64,000 nucleotides of DNA from positions 62,001 to 126,000 of the forward strand of contig NZ_FNHW01000005.1 of the NCBI RefSeq assembly GCF_900103485.1. Reading direction: 5' to 3'. The notes below the pieces were generated by a model. It did no database searches. It was not told the DNA's origin and saw nothing but the letters and a program-made list of their open reading frames with translations. Position numbers and translations under genes: made by a program. The stretch comes from Fictibacillus solisalsi. GTDB taxonomy: Bacteria; Bacillota; Bacilli; Bacillales; Fictibacillaceae. Shown here piece by piece: positions 1 through 7,710 of this stretch (positions within the stretch are counted from its first letter, which is position 1; each line of letters begins with the position of its first letter).

Positions 1-1297
1 GTAAGGTTGAGAGGTGAGATTTACTTGCCCAATATGGAAAATCCCAATCATCCGGAGGGTTTATTTTTTGAATGTCATTTACCAATGTCCACCATAGCTT
101 GTTCAAATTTTGTTCCGGGTTCTCGTATAACTGCATTTCAAACAATGTTAAAGTCATGGTCCAATACAACCTGACCAATAAATTCTGATAATATGTTTCT
201 TTAGGTAAAGCTTTCGAAAAGTCGTTGGCACCGAAATGGGAAGAATATAAAGGGATTTTTTCAAACAACAAGGCAACCGCTTCGCTGATGAAGATTTGTG
301 AAGGCTGTTTTAGTATAAAAGGAAGAGCTGAATTGATGAACATTTCATAAACGCCATGACCTAGTTCATGAAGCACTGTCTGAAGGGATTGAAAAGTGGA
401 ATTTTGATTCACAGAAATTCGAATGTCACCTTGACGGTCAATATGGAAACAAAAACCAGTAGGGCTTTTGTCTTCACTATTGGTAAAGTGCCCATTTTGA
501 ATGAGGGGTGTGATATCAAGATTAATTTTACTGAAAAAGTGCTGGATATCTAATAAGTCTATAGAGGAACTTGTTGAAGTGTTTTCATAATATTGAAAAA
601 AAGGGTGCTTATAGTGCCAAGGCCGTAACTCTTCAGAAGATATATTAAACCTTTCCATAATTTCTTCATCAATTGTGTTTTTAAGGTCCTCATAAATGGG
701 ATCCAGAAAGGATTTAATATGGTTAATGGTTTCTTTTATAGTTTTTACATTTAAATCTTGGGTGGACAATTTCAGTTCGTAAAAGTTTGAGTATCCTTTT
801 TCGCGGGCAACTTTATTTCTCTTCTCAATTAATTTGAGTAACCGATCCTCGATTTCTTGGCCACTTTTCATATAAGCTTTCCATAACTTTTTACGTTCGT
901 CTGGGGTAGCTTGTTTTGCAAGTGCTGCAAGAAGTTCGCTCTCAGTATAGACTTGTCCTTCAATCGTAGGCCGAAATGTTGCAAAATGGAAATTCAGCTC
1001 ACTCCAAAGCTCATTAATTTCTTCCCGTAAAGTTAAGTCCTTACTAAACTCTAATGTTTCTTTCCAAAGTGCTTTCAATTGTAAAGATTCAAGATCGTTG
1101 CTGGTTGATCTGTCCTTTTTATGTGAATGAATCAGTTGTTGGACCTCTTTAGATAATAATAATGCTTGGTAATCCTTTTCAGTCTGTTCGGCAACTTCAA
1201 TATAATCTGGATTACCGGTTACAAGTAAATGCCATAAAGAATCCATCATCCGCTCATATTTTTGTTTCATTTCCTTGTTTAACCGTTGTAATTCCAT
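1..1297 (-). CDS. M3-family zinc metallopeptidase (oligoendopeptidase-like), 3' end outside window
   Basis: The reading frame is open from an ATG at 1297 to the left edge (about 432 codons), so the C-terminus is missing. A zinc motif HELGH lies near residues 310-314 and a third-ligand segment FISEAVAL near 335-342, the M3 (thimet oligopeptidase/PepF) arrangement; the N-terminal part is helical as in that family. It is a paralog of the peptidase at 25035: both share PWHY..PFF, the HELGH.VYE/LYE region and a LNKLWW segment. It starts 3 bases after the stop of the upstream isomerase gene, so they are co-transcribed. Known role of the family: cleavage of short peptides in the cytoplasm. Inference: two copies in one cluster suggest trimming of an aminoacyl or peptidyl precursor, or self-protection. 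Confidence 0.85.
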   Translation of the reverse strand, partial: MELQRLNKEMKQKYERMMDSLWHLLVTGNPDYIEVAEQTEKDYQALLLSKEVQQLIHSHKKDRSTSNDLESLQLKALWKETLEFSKDLTLREEINELWSELNFHFATFRPTIEGQVYTESELLAALAKQATPDERKKLWKAYMKSGQEIEDRLLKLIEKRNKVAREKGYSNFYELKLSTQDLNVKTIKETINHIKSFLDPIYEDLKNTIDEEIMERFNISSEELRPWHYKHPFFQYYENTSTSSSIDLLDIQHFFSKINLDITPLIQNGHFTNSEDKSPTGFCFHIDRQGDIRISVNQNSTFQSLQTVLHELGHGVYEMFINSALPFILKQPSQIFISEAVALLFEKIPLYSSHFGANDFSKALPKETYYQNLLVRLYWTMTLTLFEMQLYENPEQNLNKLWWTLVNDIQKINPPDDWDFPYWASKSHLSTL

Positions 1298-1300
1298 AAA

Positions 1301-2026
1301 CTAAGCCTCAAATCCTATGAATTTTTTTACTTCCTCAATGTTATTGTCGATAGTAGCTATGGAAGGTGATGCTTTTTCTTTTTCCTCAATAATCAATAAG
1401 CAATTTTTTGGTAAATGAGTATGGAGGGAAGAAAAAAGACCATGTAATGGTTCTCGAATATGAACGCCTTTTATAAAGGTTGAGAACTGTCGGAAGAAAG
1501 AATGGCAATCAATATTGGCTAGGTTTAAATGAAAGGTGTCAGGTAAGAGAAAAAGAGGTGAATGGACATTCTCTAAAAGTGACTTTATGTCTTCTTCATA
1601 AAAAATGCACTGTTTAAAATGAGGATGAATCGCTGTGGTTATATTATAAGATGCATAAATATTTGTTATTTCTCCAACAAACCTATACATCTCAGAGAGG
1701 GTCGTATGCTTGTACCTTAACCCAGGAGCCAATGCAACCATCGGAACTCGAAGAAGTTCCAGTTTATGGGCAAGTAAACGGTGATGCATTAAAATTTCCC
1801 GTTTTCGATGAATACTTTGAAAGTGACCAAACTCAAATACAGAGGAAAGGGTAAGGTTATGGGCTTCGAGGTCAGATTTGATGACGGAAGGATTTTGGAG
1901 AAGGGCACTTCCCATTTCTACTGATTGCACTCCGTGTTCACAAAGTCGTTTAAAGGCCGTAAGATAGTCATGTTTCCATTGACTAACATGATAGGACAGG
2001 TTCAGCATAGAGGGATCATTCCTCAT
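1301..2026 (-). CDS. Sugar phosphate isomerase/epimerase-like TIM-barrel protein
   Basis: 241 residues resembling the AP-endonuclease-2/xylose-isomerase-like TIM barrels (IolE and hexulose-6-phosphate isomerase relatives). Visible signatures are strand-end segments with candidate metal ligands: VEMG near the N-terminus, AIHPH mid-protein, LPDTFH, GVHIRE and the terminal IIEE. ATG at 2026 was chosen because GAGGG sits 6 bases upstream; a TTG at 2032 is in frame but too close to it. The gene lies between a PhyH oxygenase gene and the M3 peptidase gene on the same strand, so it is probably part of the tailoring set. The substrate cannot be read from the sequence; isomerisation of a sugar or polyol unit is an inference. 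Confidence 0.7.
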   Translation of the reverse strand: MRNDPSMLNLSYHVSQWKHDYLTAFKRLCEHGVQSVEMGSALLQNPSVIKSDLEAHNLTLSSVFEFGHFQSIHRKREILMHHRLLAHKLELLRVPMVALAPGLRYKHTTLSEMYRFVGEITNIYASYNITTAIHPHFKQCIFYEEDIKSLLENVHSPLFLLPDTFHLNLANIDCHSFFRQFSTFIKGVHIREPLHGLFSSLHTHLPKNCLLIIEEKEKASPSIATIDNNIEEVKKFIGFEA

Positions 2027-2097
2027 CCGCAACCCTCAGAGTAGTGTTTTTTGATAGGAAATCCATTTCTATACTTTTCAATCATGAGGATGCCTTC

Positions 2098-2865
2098 CTA
2101 TTTTTTAATTCCTTGAAAATTGGGGCGCTTTCGAATCCGTTTTCCCATTTTGTTTATGAGGTAATTGTAATTCAGTGTAACTTTTTTCGCACTAACGGGT
2201 GCAAAGTGTGAAATAATGGATTGTCTGAAATCACTTTCTGAATTATTTGGTGGTGAATCATGAAGTATAGCACCGTTGTATATAACAATATCACCAGGCG
2301 CGGTGTTTACAGTCACAATTTCATGACCTGTCGGTACCTGTAAAGTCTGTACATACCCACCGAAGGTATCAGCCTTTTCGTCAAATGTTTTTTCAGGTTC
2401 TAATATATCGAAATCAGCAGTGCCCCGTACAAAACGCATACTCCCATTTTCCGCATTAGCTTGACTTAAACTCACCCAAACAGCAATACACTTTCCAGGT
2501 GTTACACCAATCCCATAATTGTCTTGATGCATAGGAATACCTTGGGCCCCTGGGGGTTTAAAATAAAAATTGGTGGAGATTAAATCAACTTCTTCCTCCA
2601 ACAAATATTCCACTATGTTAATGACCTCGTGTTTCATAACAAACTGAAACACGTTATCTCTCTTTTGATGATAATCCTTCATCCTGGGATAAAGGGATTC
2701 TAATGGTTTATCATGGTCTTGTTGAATAATCCCTTCTCTAACTTGATCCATCCATAAGTGTTGATACTCTTCTTTTAGTATTTTTACCTCATATGATGTA
2801 TAGGCATTTGAAATCACAACAAAACCTTGTTGTTTAAACTCGTTCAGTATGCTGGTCTTGTTCAT
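2098..2865 (-). CDS. Phytanoyl-CoA dioxygenase (PhyH) family Fe(II)/2-oxoglutarate oxygenase
   Basis: 255 residues. The iron-binding facial triad is visible: HQD in the segment IPMHQDNYG and the distal His in GAILHDSPP, followed by an Arg-containing strand (FRQS) for 2-oxoglutarate. GAGGAGG lies 6 bases before the ATG. It is closely similar to the gene at 55792: both share RPLESLYPR or KPLESLYPR, a DYHQK/DYHRK segment, HQDNY and G.I.HGS/HDS. Family role: hydroxylation, desaturation or cyclisation of small molecules. One of five PhyH genes in the window. It faces away from the Rep region and is probably co-transcribed with the isomerase and M3 peptidase downstream. Confidence 0.88.
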   Translation of the reverse strand: MNKTSILNEFKQQGFVVISNAYTSYEVKILKEEYQHLWMDQVREGIIQQDHDKPLESLYPRMKDYHQKRDNVFQFVMKHEVINIVEYLLEEEVDLISTNFYFKPPGAQGIPMHQDNYGIGVTPGKCIAVWVSLSQANAENGSMRFVRGTADFDILEPEKTFDEKADTFGGYVQTLQVPTGHEIVTVNTAPGDIVIYNGAILHDSPPNNSESDFRQSIISHFAPVSAKKVTLNYNYLINKMGKRIRKRPNFQGIKK

Positions 2866-3067
2866 TGATAGACCTCCTCAGAAATTTAGTAGTAAATCAA
2901 GCATATTAGAATAAAAAACAGATTCCTCGGCTTTATTTGTAAAGTTGGCTGAATAGTTACCATTTATTAAGGTGTGATCAACAATAGCCGAGTGTTCTTG
3001 ATACATATAGCCTATTCTAGGATTAATCATTAATACAGAATGATGATCACCTAGTAAGGAGGCATTT

Positions 3068-3241
3068 ATGGACAAAAAAAATGTAGACTCTAAGGAAAAA
3101 GAAGCTCATAAGAATCAGGATATGAAATCTAGAGCATTACGAGAATATTACTTACTAGAAGATTCATTGCAATATGATAAACCCCATTGGGAACAACTTT
3201 ACTTTACGAGGTTTCAGCGTATGTTTTGGGGGAAATTTTAA
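3068..3241 (+). CDS. Small hypothetical protein (57 aa)
   Basis: ATG at 3068 is preceded by a perfect AAGGAGG, and the frame encodes 57 residues rich in Lys, Glu, Asn and Tyr, beginning MDKKNVDSKEKEA and ending RMFWGKF. It lacks any membrane segment. A strong hairpin terminator follows 30 bases downstream. I do not recognise the family. A TTGATA hexamer at 2998 with an AT-rich match 17-18 bases on (around 3022) could be its promoter, but the match is weak. The opposite-strand frame over 2878-3075 lacks such signals. Function unknown; a plasmid maintenance or regulatory role is possible given its place beside the Rep gene. Confidence 0.6.
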   Translation: MDKKNVDSKEKEAHKNQDMKSRALREYYLLEDSLQYDKPHWEQLYFTRFQRMFWGKF

Positions 3242-3270
3242 TCAAATACAGATTTTAAATGAACGATGTA

Positions 3271-3300
3271 AAAAACCGCCTCCCGAGTGGGGGCGGTTTT
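3271..3300. terminator. Bidirectional intrinsic terminator
   Basis: A GC-rich stem (AAAACCGCCTCCC paired with GGGGGCGGTTTT, one wobble, loop GAGT) has A-runs on its left and T-runs on its right, so it can stop transcription from both the small plus-strand gene and the convergent Rep gene. Confidence 0.85.
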
Positions 3301-3319
3301 CTACATAGTTTGAGGAGGG

Positions 3320-4633
3320 TTAGGGGGTGACCGGAAAAAGAGAAGAATAATAGCTTCTAATTTCCTGGTCTTTAAATTCGGAGGAGGTGAAGAGAGGAAG
3401 GTTTTGCTGCTTTCTCTGGTCAAGCATAGCTTGTAAATACTGAAGGGCTTCGTCTTTAAAGCGCTTGCCGACAGCTTCTTCATCTTGTTGTGAAAACTCC
3501 ATGAGGTTATAAAGAAGCTGTTTAACTTCAAGAAGATGCTCTTCGATAAGAGACGCACTCTCAGGTTCTTTGGGCAAAACGGTATTTGAATCGTTTGACC
3601 TATCTATATCAATTGATCTTAGATAGCTGGGAAGTTTTTTTGCTGAACGTTGGGTAAGAGAATGAGCATAATCCTCTTTAATGGATTGAATTAGATAACC
3701 TACGGGATTGTCCGTTTTTTTCTTAGTAAACACAGTTTGAGAATATCGAATATTGCGTTCAATTTGTTCTAACGGAAAATCGCTAATCAAACGATTTGCT
3801 ACTGAAGTTTTGACCCCTATATTTTCCAAGATTATTCTTAGTTGCACTTTTGGGTTGTCGTCATTTGTAACAGAGGAGGCAACACTTTGTTTGATTTTGT
3901 TCTTATAAATAAAAAACTTAATTTTTGTTACTCTTTTTCCGGTCTTTATTTCTGCGAACTCAAAACAAAGATCTGTTTTTTCCTTAAGTTCCTTTTGGCT
4001 GAGGTTCAATACCTTGTCCTTAAAATGGCCAAATAATTTATATTTAGTTGGTGAAATACCAATCACTTCACGGAGGTCATGAAGTGAGAAGGTCCGTTGG
4101 CCGATGTGTTCATATTGTTTCAATAATTCATAAATACGAATAGAGTAAGACGATCGTAACTGTACAATGTTTTTTAACTGGTATGTAGTGAATTTCTCTT
4201 TTAACTGCAATAAGTATGGCTTTAGCTTAGGACTGAACTCCAGCTCAACATACCCTTTGCCATGAAAGTATTCTGCACTTGAGAGCCAAGTGATATCCAA
4301 AATGGATTTATCCGTATGAAGTGGTATGGTTTTTTGTTGAAGAGCATTGACGACTTTTCGTATTTCTGTATATTTACCTGTGGATTTTAAGCCCAATAGT
4401 TGAACAAAATCCGTAACTTTAATGCGATAAGGACGAAAGGCTTCATCAGAAGGTTGAACCAGACTAGAAAGGCATAGAATTAACTTTTGTTCTAAGACAG
4501 AAAGTTGATATGTTTTTTCAATTAATGCGTTGGACTTAGTTACCCAATGATAAGCACTCAGATGATCGGTTTCTTCTTTGTAAAAAGATAAGTGATCACC
4601 TCGAGGAGGATCTAGTTTTTTTGTGTGTAACAT
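3320..4633 (-). CDS. Rep_3-family plasmid replication initiation protein (RepB-like)
   Basis: 437 residues with the Rep_3 (RepA/RepB initiator) pattern. The N-terminal part contains VTKSNALIEKTYQLSVLEQK, followed by a region with VTDFVQLLGL and a second winged-helix part with LRSSYSIRIYELLKQY and LREVIGI. The C-terminal third (after about residue 250) is charged and less conserved. ATG at 4633 has AGGAGG 6 bases upstream. Family role: binds repeated sequences (iterons) near its own gene and opens the origin of theta-replicating plasmids. The upstream AT-rich noncoding kilobase fits an origin. It is the only replication gene in the window and is the reason to place the cluster on a plasmid or an integrated plasmid. 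Confidence 0.88.
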   Translation of the reverse strand: MLHTKKLDPPRGDHLSFYKEETDHLSAYHWVTKSNALIEKTYQLSVLEQKLILCLSSLVQPSDEAFRPYRIKVTDFVQLLGLKSTGKYTEIRKVVNALQQKTIPLHTDKSILDITWLSSAEYFHGKGYVELEFSPKLKPYLLQLKEKFTTYQLKNIVQLRSSYSIRIYELLKQYEHIGQRTFSLHDLREVIGISPTKYKLFGHFKDKVLNLSQKELKEKTDLCFEFAEIKTGKRVTKIKFFIYKNKIKQSVASSVTNDDNPKVQLRIILENIGVKTSVANRLISDFPLEQIERNIRYSQTVFTKKKTDNPVGYLIQSIKEDYAHSLTQRSAKKLPSYLRSIDIDRSNDSNTVLPKEPESASLIEEHLLEVKQLLYNLMEFSQQDEEAVGKRFKDEALQYLQAMLDQRKQQNLPLFTSSEFKDQEIRSYYSSLFPVTP

Positions 4634-5100
4634 GCTAACCTCCTATCTTTCTCTTTTTACATCAATGAATCTTGAGATTTCTAACGAAGAGAAATAACTT
4701 TGAAAAAGTTAAAGATAAAATGCTAACCCTTGTTAAGAGGAAAAAGGTTACGTTTTGTTAAGTTAACTATGAAGGATACCCAATATGAACACTCGGCTTT
4801 TAATGTGTTCTCTATATGTGAGTAAAAATTGACTTTTAAAATAACAAATCATCCATATTTTATGTATTTATAAAGATAAGGCAGGCACTTAGTTAACGTC
4901 TCATTCGCTTTTTTAATTTTATAAGGGAACGTATGTTCTATTTTAATGCATGAAAAGACAGAATACAACAATTTTCCGGAATTTGCTTAATTATTTTTAA
5001 CAATTTTACCCGAAAATGTTAAGTCATGAAAGTTGGGGAGGTTCGAATTACCACAAATCCCAATCTGGTAAGTATGCTAAAGGATAGAACATTTTCATTA
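4634..5100. other. Candidate plasmid origin / Rep operator region
   Basis: AT-rich, gene-free DNA immediately upstream of the Rep gene. The 9-mer ATGCTAACC occurs at 4632-4640 (overlapping the Rep start) and again at 4720-4728. GTTAAG occurs at 4732, 4757 and 5018, with GTTAAC at 4762. These are too few and too irregular to call iterons with certainty. Position next to a Rep_3 gene is the main argument. Confidence 0.4.
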
Positions 5101-5681
5101 TTGTTGATTTTCTCAATGACGAGTGAATATTCAAACTGAAGAGTAGGTCTTTAATTAAGGAAAACCGTATTTAAAAAATGGCAACCATACATTTGGAAGA
5201 ATGATTTCCATTTTACTTACTGAAGTAATCTTCTTTTCTTTCTCATTATTAATTAATTACTCCATATTTGAAAAAATTTATATGAGTAAAACTAAACAAT
5301 TTATGATATCATCTGAACGTATAAAATCAGTTGCTTTTGTCCTCGTTCTCTCTATCTCTTCTCGGTAGCTTACTATGATTTTCAATCCAATCCTCGGTCA
5401 GCGTTTAATCATCTCTGGTCGTAATCCCTAACCCAATTCATTTTTTAGGTATTTCAAATGATTTTATCTGCTATTGTCCTGTCCTGCCCAACACCTTAGG
5501 CTGCACTCTACCTCTCGATGTGGTGCCTTTTTGTCTATTGATTAAAGTTGAGAAGTTTTCTTAAAAAACTATTTATGTTAGTTTACGAGTGATTCGGTAA
5601 ACGCTTTCATGGTAAAGAGTTAGTCAAACCAATTAGCGATACACACTTCACATTTAAAAAATTTAACGTTAGGGTGAAAAA
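5101..5681. other. Gene-free stretch between the origin candidate and the BtrH-like gene
   Basis: No ORF with a plausible ribosome site is seen. It contains a weak terminator-like hairpin at 5498-5532 (AGGC..CAC paired with GTG..GCCT, 2x2 internal mismatch, then TTTTT), a perfect inverted repeat GTTTAC-10-GTAAAC at 5581-5602 and a cre-like site at 5597-5609. The stretch probably holds the 5' leader and promoter of the gene at 5682. Confidence 0.4.
5597..5609 (-). promoter_or_regulatory. Candidate CcpA (cre) site
   Basis: On the minus strand the sequence reads TGAAAGCGTTTAC, which fits the cre core TGNAARCGNWWWC at every position. It sits 73 bases before the start of the BtrH-like gene and overlaps an inverted repeat. 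Carbon-source control of that gene is an inference. Confidence 0.5.
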
Positions 5682-6695
5682 ATGAAAACTAAATTATCGA
5701 TAATGATTCCACCAACTATTAATGGTTACCAATTTTACGCATATCCCTTAGCGATAATTCTCAATCATAAGGAAACACACCCTTGGTTTTATAGTAATTA
5801 TATACAATTGGCTTTTGATAAGGATTTCTATTCACCAGTACCTTTTTGTTTTTACATGTATGATTATGCTATTAACCCTTGGTTGAATGTTCAAAGGTTA
5901 CAAAGAAACATATTTGACATAACAGGTCAAGATATCGTTGATTTTGTTAAAAATGCATTAGACAATCAATATTATGTATATCTAAATGTCGATGAATATC
6001 ATATTCCTGAAAGAAGTAACTTTCATAAAAAGCACATTAGTCATGATGTTCTTGTTTATGGATATGATTTAGAAAATAACACTTTTGATGTTTTAGGGTT
6101 TAATGATAAAACGATTTTTAAAAATTCAAAGGTTAGGTTTTCAGAGTTTCGCCATTCGTTTGCTAGCCTAGATATAATTGAAAACAATTGCCATCAAATT
6201 TATTTATATCAATATAACCCTCATGGAACGTATAGCTTCAATACAGAATTAGTAATTGAAACTTTGGAGGATTATCTATTTTCACGGAATACATCTAAAA
6301 AAGTAAGCATGTTAACAGAAGAATGGGATAGACACTATGGTATGGATTCTTACAAGCAATTAAACAATTATTATCAAGGCTTGCTGAATAATGATTTATA
6401 TATTGACGTTAAGTTTACTCATATACTATGGGAACACAAAAAAGTGATGGGATTACGTGCCAAATATATGTGTGACCTAGGGTTAATAACCGAGGAACTC
6501 GTTGAGGCCGCTTTAAAAATTGAAGATCAAGCCTTGGTTTTACGTAATCTATTTATTAAATACAGCATGACTCATAAAAAAAATATCATTTTTAAAATGA
6601 TTGAGATGACACATTCCTTACAAAAAGAAGAAGAACAGTTGATTAAAAACATAATAAACCAATTAAAATTGTCTTTTACTAAATCGGTAAGATAA
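5682..6695 (+). CDS. BtrH-like / C39-like protein, candidate acyltransferase relative
   Basis: 337 residues. The segment from about residue 100 (YYVYLNVDEYHIP, then HISHDVLVYGYD) resembles the N-terminal domain of butirosin protein BtrH, which has a papain-like C39 fold; the C-terminal 130 residues are helical. The His before DVLVYGYD is present, but the N-terminal segment where other copies here have a Cys reads YQFYAYPLAII, with no Cys. It is most like the protein at 40153 (shared YLNVDEY/YLDQYY, LVYGYD/LIYGYD and EHK..M segments). BtrH moves an acyl group from a carrier protein to an aminoglycoside; similar chemistry here is inferred, and the missing Cys may mean a non-catalytic role. Start chosen at ATG with AGGGTG upstream. 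Monocistronic. Confidence 0.55.
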   Translation: MKTKLSIMIPPTINGYQFYAYPLAIILNHKETHPWFYSNYIQLAFDKDFYSPVPFCFYMYDYAINPWLNVQRLQRNIFDITGQDIVDFVKNALDNQYYVYLNVDEYHIPERSNFHKKHISHDVLVYGYDLENNTFDVLGFNDKTIFKNSKVRFSEFRHSFASLDIIENNCHQIYLYQYNPHGTYSFNTELVIETLEDYLFSRNTSKKVSMLTEEWDRHYGMDSYKQLNNYYQGLLNNDLYIDVKFTHILWEHKKVMGLRAKYMCDLGLITEELVEAALKIEDQALVLRNLFIKYSMTHKKNIIFKMIEMTHSLQKEEEQLIKNIINQLKLSFTKSVR

Positions 6696-6754
6696 TGATT
6701 CCAAAAGGAGGAGAACAAAAAGAAAGAAGCAGAGTTGATATTCCTTTAGATTTT

Positions 6755-6790
6755 CCCCCATTTCCATTTGACGTGTCATGGGGGCTTTTT
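6755..6790 (+). terminator. Intrinsic terminator
   Basis: CCCCCAT pairs with ATGGGGG across a 16-base loop and is followed by CTTTTT. It ends the transcript of the BtrH-like gene. Confidence 0.65.
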
Positions 6791-6868
6791 ACTGCGCGTT
6801 TATTACTCATACAAACAGTAACTTAATACCCTAATTTTAACTAATCGTTATTTTCCTCTAAATAAATA

Positions 6869-6890
6869 ACCCTGGTGGATATACCAGGGT
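6869..6890. repeat. Perfect inverted repeat, possible operator
   Basis: ACCCTGGT and ACCAGGGT are separated by 6 bases. No T-run follows, so an operator is more likely than a terminator; no regulator can be assigned. Confidence 0.35.
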
Positions 6891-7104
6891 GTGTAGCATT
6901 TATACGAATGGCAGCCGGAACAAATATTAAAGCGAAAAAATAAAAAATAAAAAAAGTAAAAAACAGTGTAAGGATTTTCACTTTTTCTTCGTTACATAGT
7001 ATGAAGGGCTTTTATAAAGCATCCTTCTACGGGTCAGTACTTTTTACTCGCGTTAAAGTCTCCCCGTAAAACGTAGAAAAGGAGTGTGGGAAATCATCAA
7101 TTGA

Positions 7105-7275
7105 ATCAGAAAAGTATACGGGTCGTTTGAGAATCTTGTTTTAATTTCCCTTCAGGATGACCATGAGTCTATTGTGTGGGTAACAACCCTCAAACAGGGG
7201 TTTGGTGCTCATCCTCCAGAGAATTATCACCTGCACTTCTTTTGTACGTTGAATCATCTAAAAACTAATATATAA
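7105..7275 (+). pseudogene. Possible decayed coding remnant
   Basis: An open frame of 56 codons without a good start encodes a protein-like stretch with segments YGSFENLVLISLQDD and VWVTTLKQGFGAHPP and ends in TAA just before the VOC gene. An upstream piece in another frame begins TTG AAT CAG after an AAAGGAG. It looks like the end of a broken gene, but no family is recognised. Low confidence. Confidence 0.2.
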
Positions 7276-7291
7276 AGGAGCGTGCTTTAAT

Positions 7292-7657
7292 ATGGCGGTT
7301 ATTAATCGATTAGGAAGCGTTTTTATTCATGTAAGTGATTTGAAAAAATCAACGGAATGGTATGCTAAGATTTTAGAAAAACCACAGCCGGAAGAAGAAC
7401 CACAAGGTCCTGTACATTGGTTTGAGATGGGTGAAGGACGAGGGGTGCTTCTTGATGATAATCGGAACAATGCAGATCATGTTCGCCCTTCTTTTATGTT
7501 GAATACCGATGATGTGGATCGAGCTTACAAATTAGTTACTGAAAATGGTGGCAAAATTATTCGTGAGATAGAACGAGATGAAATGGTTTCATTCTTTAAT
7601 TTCGAGGATCCAGACGGAAATATGGTCATGGTATGTCAGGAACACCATAATCAGTAA
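7292..7657 (+). CDS. VOC-superfamily (glyoxalase/bleomycin-resistance-like) protein
   Basis: 121 residues forming one VOC module pair: an N-terminal GSVFIHVSDLKKSTEWYAK segment with the first metal-type His and a C-terminal FEDPDGNMVMVCQE with the closing Glu, the usual positions in glyoxalase, dioxygenase and drug-binding VOC proteins. AAAGGAG lies 12 bases before the ATG. Followed by a strong bidirectional terminator, so it is a single-gene unit. In antibiotic clusters small VOC proteins often bind and sequester the product; self-resistance here is an inference, and a housekeeping lyase role is equally possible. Confidence 0.75.
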   Translation: MAVINRLGSVFIHVSDLKKSTEWYAKILEKPQPEEEPQGPVHWFEMGEGRGVLLDDNRNNADHVRPSFMLNTDDVDRAYKLVTENGGKIIREIERDEMVSFFNFEDPDGNMVMVCQEHHNQ

Positions 7658-7668
7658 AATGTGCTTGA

Positions 7669-7709
7669 ACTAAGAGTGCCGAAAGATTTAGGGTTTCGGC
7701 CCTCTTAGT
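7669..7709. terminator. Bidirectional intrinsic terminator
   Basis: ACTAAGAG-T-GCCGAAA pairs with TTTCGGC-C-CTCTTAGT (15 pairs, one mismatch). It separates the convergent VOC and SRPBCC-PDZ genes. Confidence 0.8.
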
Positions 7710-7710
7710 T

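Larger units (their letters stand above)
6696..7104. other. Intergenic stretch after the BtrH-like gene
   Basis: Holds an AAAGGAGGAG ribosome-site-like string at 6703 that is not followed by a usable start codon, a terminator at 6755-6790, a perfect inverted repeat at 6869-6890 and otherwise AT-rich DNA. No convincing gene. Confidence 0.5.

Noticed and set aside
368-553. Plus-strand frame inside the M3 peptidase gene at the left edge
   Set aside because: The minus-strand frame through this stretch is continuous, with HELGH; the plus-strand frame is a shadow.
1651-1854. Plus-strand frame inside the TIM-barrel gene
   Set aside because: Shadow of the minus-strand gene with intact fold motifs.
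2878-3075. Minus-strand ORF of 65 aa between the PhyH gene and the small plus-strand gene
   Set aside because: TTG start without a ribosome site, and it overlaps the plus-strand ORF at 3068 which has AAGGAGG. No family match.
4634-5100. Clear iteron array at the Rep gene
   Set aside because: Only two copies of a 9-mer and a few GTTAAG hexamers are visible; not regular enough.
6703-6730. Orphan ribosome-site string AAAGGAGGAG after the BtrH-like gene
   Set aside because: No usable start codon within range; next ORFs are very short.
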